DNA of 64,000 bases from Siniperca chuatsi (taxonomy: Eukaryota > Chordata > Actinopteri > Centrarchiformes > Sinipercidae), in the NCBI RefSeq assembly GCF_020085105.1, contig NC_058052.1, positions 19,175,233 to 19,239,232 on the forward strand, read 5' to 3'. Position 1 is the stretch's first letter. Every line of letters begins with the position of its first letter. The notes beneath the pieces are model-generated. The model saw only the letters and a program-made list of their open reading frames with translations. It searched no databases and had not been told where the DNA came from. Made by a program: the position numbers and the translations under genes. Shown here piece by piece: positions 59,601 through 64,000 of this stretch.

Positions 59601-62600
59601 AATTACATTTATGTACTTTTGGCCTACATCTATTTATGGAATTCTATTGTCCGAAGCACCTTATAGTACAGTACTTTCAGGTTGGAGGGTCTCATTGGGA
59701 ATCAAACCCATAACCCTGTCAGTGCAAGAGCCATACTTCATATCGCATCTTGCTAGCTGCTGTAATTCCTTTGGTGCATGTTAAATAACAGTCAGTAAAT
59801 CTTGACAGCAAGCTATGAGGTTCATCATTTCCCAGAACTGGGTGTGTCTTTTTGTGATAACAGCGCACTAAGGTACGATGCTGTTACTGTTGCATCACTG
59901 CACATTCACCTGTGACATAATGAATTAGTACATATATTCAGTAATATGTAATATTTTTGATATCTAGACACTAATGTAGATGTTTTAAAAAAATGTTTTG
60001 CTGTCCTTCTTTATTTCCATGTCTTGTTCTGCCTAATTTCAGATGTGTTGTTTAGTGTATTTGTTACAGACAGACCAAATACATTTTCCCCAGGAAAGAT
60101 GTTAATAGCATATGAGTAGCTTGAATAGGAAAGAGCTATTTGTCCTTCTTTCATTATCTTTATTTTTGTCTCCCTCTCCTTCTTTTCCTTCCTAACTCCC
60201 TCTTGTTTTCTTCCTACCTGCCCCTTCTACCCTTGTTCTCCCTCTCTCAAATCTCTCATTATATCCCATCTATCCTCCTATATTAAGTAAAATAAAAATG
60301 ACGTTTATAATCTAACAGACTAAAATTAAATTGTCATAATTATTATAGATTTCAGTTAATATTTTGTCCTTCCTCTCTCTCTTACAGTACACACCCCATC
60401 CCCTCATTCATCAGAGTCCAGTCCTGTCCTCTCCACTGCCATTATTTCTGAGGGGATTTCAGGAAATGACACCCTGCCGAGCCCACCAGGGCCTAACACA
60501 AGCCCACTCCTCTCCCGTTTTTCGACCAGCGACTGCCCCGTTCCCTCGCCACGCTGCCCCAACCTCAGTCACAGCCTGCGCTACAACCTAGACCCTGATG
60601 CAGCCCCTTCTCCACCATGCTCACAGCACATAAACATGTAAGACAACTGTTTCCTCACTAACTTTATTTAGGAAAAGTGGCTAACAGATGGGATAGTCTC
60701 AAATTATATGTTCTTGCTGCACTGCTGGACTTCATATCAGAAGTGGTTTGAAAATATCACGGTGCTAATGCCGTGCAGATGCAGAGTGGAGGATTTCTGA
60801 ATGGCTACCATGTTAAGTAATAGTTAAATGCACGTTATGAGTATGAGTCCTTATATCAGTATACTCTATATCCTATATAGAGTCGTGCACTTTTCTGTCT
60901 CCAGGGCTCGCAGTAGTGTCCATACAGAGCCAGACGAGGGCTCTGTGTCCATCTCAATGCTCAACAGACACATTCACACCCTGAGGAAGAGGATCCGGCG
61001 TTTTGAGGAGTGTTTTGAACAGGAGAAGCACTATAAGGTGAGGGAGGAAATCAGAGCTGCTTGGTCAGCTGGATTTTCTCGAGTCATGATTGGATTGGAA
61101 GTTATTGTGTCAGAGTGTGAAGCTCAGTGTTGCCTTTTTCCAAAGCCAATAACCAGCTCTCACAGAGCCATGGGAGAGATGTGTCGTTTTTCTTGTTTTT
61201 TCTGTGTGCATGCCTGGCTGGGTGTGAATTTGTTATGTTAAAGTTCTAAAATGATGCTGTGGATGCTAACCACAAACATCATACTAGAGTGAATTACTCC
61301 CTCTACTGGTGCATTGGAAAAATTAAATGTTGTTACACAATGGATCCTTAGTCAGCTGGTTGATAGGGCTGCTACAGAACAATACATTTAAATTAATTAG
61401 AAAATCAGAACCCACCCAGACATGGAACAAAGGTCAAAGTATAAATAAACTTCCAGGTACTCAGTACAAGAGACAGGGCTCTGTTTTGTCAGTGATGTGA
61501 GTTTGTTGTTGTTTTTTTCAGCCGGCCCACAACGACAAGACAGCACATCCAGAGGTGGCCAGACTGATGAAGGAGCTCATTAAAAGTCGCAAGCAGCTTA
61601 AAGGTCAGTTACATAACCATAAGCACACACTCAAACACATTTATTAATGATTGCAGTGGTGGAAGAAGTATTCAGATCTTTGCTCGAGTAAAAGTACAAA
61701 TACAACAATGTAAAAGTTCTCCATTACAAGTAAAACACCTGCATTTAAAATCCTACGTAAGTAAAGTAAGTAAGAAGTATTATCATCTAAATGTACTTCA
61801 AAAGTAAAAGTACTCATTCTGCAGACTGACATATTATAATATATGACATTATTAGATTGTTAATAATGATGCATCGATGCCTAAGTGCTATTTTTTGGTT
61901 GTAGCTGGTCGAGGTGGAGCTAGTTTGAACTACTTTATATACAGTTAGTTTAGTCGAGGGGTTCCCATCCTAGAGGTCTGGCCCTTTCAAAGAGTCACAA
62001 GATAAGTCTGAGGGGTTGTGAAATGATTAATGGGGTAGAAGGGGGGGGGGAGTTCTGCTACAAAAATGGACCTCTTTGGGCCTCTCTTTGGTGGAACAAC
62101 TAGACACTGCTTTTTGCCAAAAATGTTGGGTAACAACTGGTTTAATTTTTGACAATGCATTGTATTTTGTATGTTCATCATATGGTTTTAATGCAAAATC
62201 TTAATCTGAAAAGTGACTACACTTGTCAAATAAATGTAGAGTAGAAGTATTAAGAAGCATAAAATGGAAGTACGAGTACCTGAAAACTGTACTTAAGTAC
62301 TGTGCTTGAGTTAATGTGCTTAATTACTTTCCACCACTGAATTATCGCAACAATACCAATATGTTTACCAGAGAACAGTCCACATTTTAGAAGTCCACAT
62401 TTTAGATTCACATGGTTTTCATGTTTTCATTTCACCATATTTTTCTGAACTGCTGTCCTCTTTTAGAGCTGAAGCTGAGACAATCAGAAGAAGGGGGGCT
62501 GAGAAGGCAGGGAGGCTTCAACCCATCAGCTGAAACATGCAGGAACAATTTAGACCAGAGGGAGGCAGCGCTAACAGAGACTGAGCTGCAGCAACTTAAC

Positions 62601-63980
62601 AACAACAGCAACACCAAGCCAAATGTGGAGGAAACAGTCAACATTATAAACAACAGACTGAAGGAAAGACGACGAGACCTGGGCCTGCCTGAGAGCATTA
62701 AGGTTGGTACTGCAGAAACACCTTTACCACACACACATTGTAATAAAGGATTGGGGGTCTGATTCCCTTGGCTGGGAGGGAGAATCTGTGTTACTGATGC
62801 TGGATAAACGTACTGATTACCTGTTAACAGTTTTCGCTGTGCCTGTATGTGCAGGAGATGTCCCATTTCCAGATGACTATGGAGAAGACCAGCCTGCAGA
62901 AGTGTTTGCTCTACTTTGAGAATCTGCATGGACGACCAGTAAGACCAGCCTTGATGACTCACTTATGTGTTTATCTCTTATGTTTTACTTGATGGCTCCA
63001 CTTGAGTCATTTTGCTCTGTGCTCCCTCTCCTTATATCATTGGCTTCTCTTTCTTTCTGTGTGTATATTACCACCAACAAAGTTGTTCCTATTTGTGTCT
63101 CTTTGTATCTGTGTGTCTTCAGAGTACCAGGCAGGAGCGGACTCTGATGAAGCCATTCTATGATCGGTACCGCCTTCTCAAGCAGCTGCTCTTTTCTTCT
63201 GCTGCTGCAACAGTCATTACGACTATTGTGAGTTAACATCTAATACTGAATTTTAAATAAGAGAGGGTTGTCTTGTAGAGAGGAACGAGATCTCTAAAAC
63301 TACACAAACCCTCTGTATTTTACTCATGTGAATAAAACTGACCATGGCTTCTGAGGCCAATACAGAAGAGTTTTACTCTAACACCCTCTAGTGGCCAGAT
63401 ATAAGAGCTACACCAAACTATTCAGCAACAGTTCATTCAGCAAAATTAATGATGGCAAGACAGATAATTCTAAAACTTATAATAATAACTAATATTCAGG
63501 GTTAGTTGGTTCCACTCATCATTTCAAATCTGGCTGTTCTTTGACGAGGTAGCTAATCAATTGAAATGCAAATCATACCGTTACTAGCTCCCAATAAGGC
63601 TGAATAGAGCTAATAAAAAGAGTCTGTATTCAGGCTTGAAGCATTCAAGCATCAAGCATCACCCACTGCTTTTGAATGGTTCACTTCTTTTTTGTCATAT
63701 GTTTACTCTGACAGATTAGTGCATTCCCTCTGTGTGTGTGTGTGTGTGTGTGTGCGTCTACATAGGAGGAAGAGGAGGGCTCTGATGAAGAGCATCCCAA
63801 ACAGCGAAGCTCCAGGCCGCAGCCACTCTGGCTGAAATCTCCCAGGTGTGTGTCTTCAGATGAGTTGCTGCATCTGCCTTCCCTAGAGATGTCTGAAACA
63901 CCTCTGGTGTCCCCGCTGGAGGAGGTGAAGGGGCTCCAGCCACAGATCATCACCATGGCAACACTGCATGAAGCTTCCAG
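43543..63980 (+). CDS. fam13c: FAM13C-type protein with RhoGAP domain, 3' end outside window
   Basis: Exons 43543-43572, 43966-44170, 44367-44576, 46412-46592, 49490-49664, 50596-50717, 55317-55541, 55769-55892, 56283-56380, 57161-57218, 59264-59471, 60388-60637, 60905-61037, 61522-61603, 62467-62702, 62855-62938, 63123-63227 and 63766-63980 join in phase to about 913 residues; optional exons are 53857-53895 and 57859-57912. The start [10 protein letters not shown] resembles FAM13A MGAGALAICQ. Residues about 46-245 are a RhoGAP domain with finger Arg87 (GLFR), Lys124/Arg128 (KLFLREL) and Asn198 (NLATIFGP). The C-terminal half has FAM13 coils ([35 protein letters not shown]) and [25 protein letters not shown] and the position beside slc16a9 point to FAM13C. 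The last FAM13 domain lies beyond the window. Confidence 0.92.
43966..44170 (+). CDS. fam13c: fam13c exon 2, start of RhoGAP
   Basis: Acceptor gtcctctttccatgcag. Polar linker, then [20 protein letters not shown] and DMVEYLDKN, the first RhoGAP helices. Phase 0 in, 1 out. Confidence 0.9.
44367..44576 (+). CDS. fam13c: fam13c exon 3, catalytic part of RhoGAP
   Basis: [12 protein letters not shown] carries the arginine finger; [18 protein letters not shown] carries the conserved Lys and Arg. Phase 1 in and out. Confidence 0.95.
44577..46411 (+). other. fam13c intron 3
   Basis: 1.8 kb, A+T-rich except a GC-richer patch near 45060-45200. The phrase aataaagccaaaaa recurs imperfectly near 45270 and 45460. 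No element recognised. Confidence 0.5.
46412..46592 (+). CDS. fam13c: fam13c exon 4, RhoGAP
   Basis: [20 protein letters not shown] onward to [12 protein letters not shown] with the conserved Asn. Phase 1 in, 2 out. Confidence 0.95.
46971..47335. mobile_element. MITE-like repeat (gcatacta type)
   Basis: Starts tgttcagaatcgcatactaa and ends with the inverse acattagtatgcgattag, with many copies of agtatgc/gcatact inside. This recalls a common fish non-autonomous element. No coding sequence. Confidence 0.55.
48640..49345 (-). mobile_element. 5'-truncated, broken LINE 3' end (L1/Tx1-like)
   Basis: On the minus strand, 49280-48942 encodes [20 protein letters not shown] and [20 protein letters not shown], the C-terminal part of fish L1/Tx1-type ORF2. 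Segments usually present between these are missing, and the upstream part ([20 protein letters not shown]) is in another frame. The frames part at a short (GA) run at 49264-49274. The T-rich + strand end near 48641-48655 would be the tail. Inactive. Confidence 0.75.
49334..49357 (+). other. G-quadruplex-type sequence
   Basis: Four runs of GGGG at 49334, 49344, 49349 and 49354 with loops of 6, 1 and 1 nt, in fam13c intron 4 beside the LINE remnant. Confidence 0.8.
49490..49664 (+). CDS. fam13c: fam13c exon 5, end of RhoGAP
   Basis: [20 protein letters not shown]; aligns with FAM13A GPNCFHVPPGLEGMKEQ. Then a Ser/Pro linker to SDFE. Phase 2 in, 0 out. Confidence 0.93.
49858..50497. mobile_element. 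hAT-like MITE in fam13c intron 5
   Basis: Left end cagggtatctgcaagtc and right end acactgcagaaaccctg are inverted copies with 12 of 17 matching. The inside has ttgaaaaagtgtt-like and ggccttgaat words I recall from a common fish element. Confidence 0.6.
50596..50717 (+). CDS. fam13c: fam13c exon 6
   Basis: [20 protein letters not shown] to IQSQLN, polar linker. Acceptor ctggtag, phase 0 in, 2 out. Confidence 0.8.
50718..53856 (+). other. fam13c intron 6, first part
   Basis: A+T-rich intron with one pyrimidine-led coding-like stretch at 52438-52508 that I rejected as exon, and (TG)n at 53597-53637. Nothing else recognised. Confidence 0.5.
53597..53637 (+). repeat. (TG)n microsatellite
   Basis: About 20 TG units with small breaks, in a fam13c intron. 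Confidence 0.9.
53857..53895 (+). CDS. fam13c: Candidate 39-nt cassette exon of fam13c
   Basis: A strong acceptor (ttcttgtctcatctgcttcag) and donor (aa/gtgagt) enclose 13 codons, [13 protein letters not shown], in phase 2 both ways, so it can be included or skipped without a frame change. Confidence 0.5.
54735..55242. mobile_element. MITE-like element just upstream of fam13c exon 7
   Basis: Left end ggtaacactttctcataagg (54736 on) and the reverse complement of the right end (ggaaatgccactttctaatg) align over about 50 bp with gaps. Interior A+T-rich, non-coding. Confidence 0.6.
55317..55541 (+). CDS. fam13c: fam13c exon 7
   Basis: [20 protein letters not shown] then an acidic Ser-rich linker ([10 protein letters not shown]) and polar stretch to ELECTTQ. 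Phase 2 in and out. Starts 75 nt after a MITE-like element. Confidence 0.85.
55769..55892 (+). CDS. fam13c: fam13c exon 8
   Basis: [20 protein letters not shown] to RDDCST. The acceptor is a NAGNAG (cagcag): start 55769 or 55772. Phase 2 in, 0 out. Confidence 0.8.
56283..56380 (+). CDS. fam13c: fam13c exon 9
   Basis: [20 protein letters not shown] and [12 protein letters not shown]. Phase 0 in, 2 out. Supported by splice sites and phase, not by remembered homology. Confidence 0.65.
57161..57218 (+). CDS. fam13c: fam13c exon 10
   Basis: [19 protein letters not shown] after acceptor ttttgtttttcag. Phase 2 in, 0 out, which restores the phase needed for 59264. Confidence 0.65.
57859..57912 (+). 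CDS. Possible 54-nt cassette exon of fam13c
   Basis: Good acceptor (tcttttccttcag) and donor (gac/gtaagt); 18 codons in phase 0 both ways, Gly/Arg/Asn-rich. No homology recalled, and other frames of it look equally likely, so weak. Confidence 0.3.
57913..59263 (+). other. fam13c intron before exon 11; possible internal promoter
   Basis: 1.35 kb. No repeat recognised. If the short form starting at 59243 is real, its promoter must lie here. Confidence 0.35.
59264..59471 (+). CDS. fam13c: fam13c exon 11
   Basis: [20 protein letters not shown] to HTVDSSRP, Gln/Leu/Pro-rich. Phase 0 in, 1 out. An in-frame ATG at 59243, inside the upstream pyrimidine tract, could start a short form (MFCFCFQ). Confidence 0.82.
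60388..60637 (+). CDS. fam13c: fam13c exon 12
   Basis: [20 protein letters not shown] to [18 protein letters not shown]. The last part matches human FAM13C FNLDPESAPSPPSTQQF and is the best ortholog marker. Phase 1 in, 2 out. Confidence 0.92.
60905..61037 (+). CDS. fam13c: fam13c exon 13, FAM13 coiled coil
   Basis: [20 protein letters not shown] then [20 protein letters not shown]; matches human FAM13C [22 protein letters not shown]. Phase 2 in, 0 out. Confidence 0.95.
61522..61603 (+). CDS. fam13c: fam13c exon 14
   Basis: [20 protein letters not shown] to RKQLK; human has PSHGDKTSNPEVLKWMNDL. Phase 0 in, 1 out. Confidence 0.95.
61654..62339. mobile_element. hAT-type MITE (cagtggtggaa)
   Basis: Left end CAGTGGTGGAAGAAGTATTC, right end the inverse (attactttccaccactg). 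The 8-bp flanks aatgattg and aattatcg match at 6 of 8 places, as an aged hAT target duplication. The inside is full of agtaaaagtac words, the hallmark of a very common fish repeat. Confidence 0.8.
62467..62702 (+). CDS. fam13c: fam13c exon 15
   Basis: [20 protein letters not shown] to [16 protein letters not shown]; the end matches the FAM13A/B LKEKRIERCLPEDIK segment that I do not recall in human FAM13C. Phase 1 in, 0 out. Confidence 0.92.
62855..62938 (+). CDS. fam13c: fam13c exon 16
   Basis: [20 protein letters not shown] to NLHGRP; FAM13A has EKVALQKALLYYESIHGRP. Phase 0 in and out. Confidence 0.93.
63123..63227 (+). CDS. fam13c: fam13c exon 17
   Basis: [20 protein letters not shown], the FAM13 KPLYDRYR motif. 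Phase 0 in and out. Confidence 0.95.
63731..63755 (+). repeat. (TG)n microsatellite before fam13c exon 18
   Basis: About 12 TG units ending only about ten bases before the exon acceptor at 63766, where a pyrimidine tract would normally be. Confidence 0.85.
63766..63980 (+). CDS. fam13c: fam13c exon 18, last in window
   Basis: [20 protein letters not shown] to MATLHEAS, as in FAM13C EEEDSDEDRP and NLHEAT. Phase 2 out (ag/gtacgg), so the C-terminal LRETRADKKRLRK-type domain lies beyond the window. Preceded closely by a (TG)n run. Confidence 0.93.
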
Positions 63981-64000
63981 GTACGGTTTGTGTATGTTTG

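Noticed and set aside
59630..59765. Repeat-like stretch with gggaatcaaacccataaccc
   Set aside because: Resembles fish repeat tails but too degenerate for me to assign or bound.

Overview
The window is animal nuclear DNA, almost certainly from a ray-finned, probably percomorph, fish. Genes are split into many short exons with GT-AG introns of roughly 0.1 to 5 kb. The encoded proteins are close to vertebrate ones, and the spaces between exons carry repeat families typical of teleosts. Nothing here is bacterial or viral, and there is no operon, CRISPR array or tRNA gene that I can support.

Four genes lie head to tail, all on the + strand. (1) Positions 1-11737 hold the 3' part of ank3 (ankyrin-G): the end of the neuronal giant exon, the death-domain exons, a large acidic exon and several alternative C-terminal exons. 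(2) Positions 16675-28759 hold a complete ccdc6 of nine exons, 459 residues. (3) Positions 36157-41617 hold a complete slc16a9 (MCT9 transporter) of five coding exons, 500 residues, behind non-coding 5' exons. (4) Positions 43543-63980 hold fam13c, cut by the window end just before its last conserved domain. The same four genes lie next to each other, in this order and orientation, in human 10q21, so this is an old syntenic block strongly compacted in the fish. The neighbours share location, not a pathway: a membrane-cytoskeleton adaptor, a coiled-coil scaffold, a solute carrier and a Rho-regulatory protein.

Spaces between genes and the larger introns hold mostly inverted-repeat (MITE-like) elements at about 12.2, 40.0, 47.0, 49.9, 54.7 and 61.7 kb. 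They also hold dispersed teleost repeats (15.8, 30.3, 31.5 kb), one broken LINE 3' end on the minus strand (48.6-49.3 kb), simple repeats and two snap-back hairpins inside slc16a9.

The points most worth following are these. The fish fam13c has a complete RhoGAP domain with its catalytic residues and a FAM13A-like, potentially myristoylated N-terminus, whereas the human FAM13C protein I know lacks that domain. There is a phase-compatible candidate Ser/Thr/Pro-rich ankyrin-G exon at 6508-7031. A perfect 29-bp hairpin lies in an slc16a9 intron. I did not find a new multi-gene system. Exon borders were set by reading splice sites, phases and remembered family sequences; no alignment was run.
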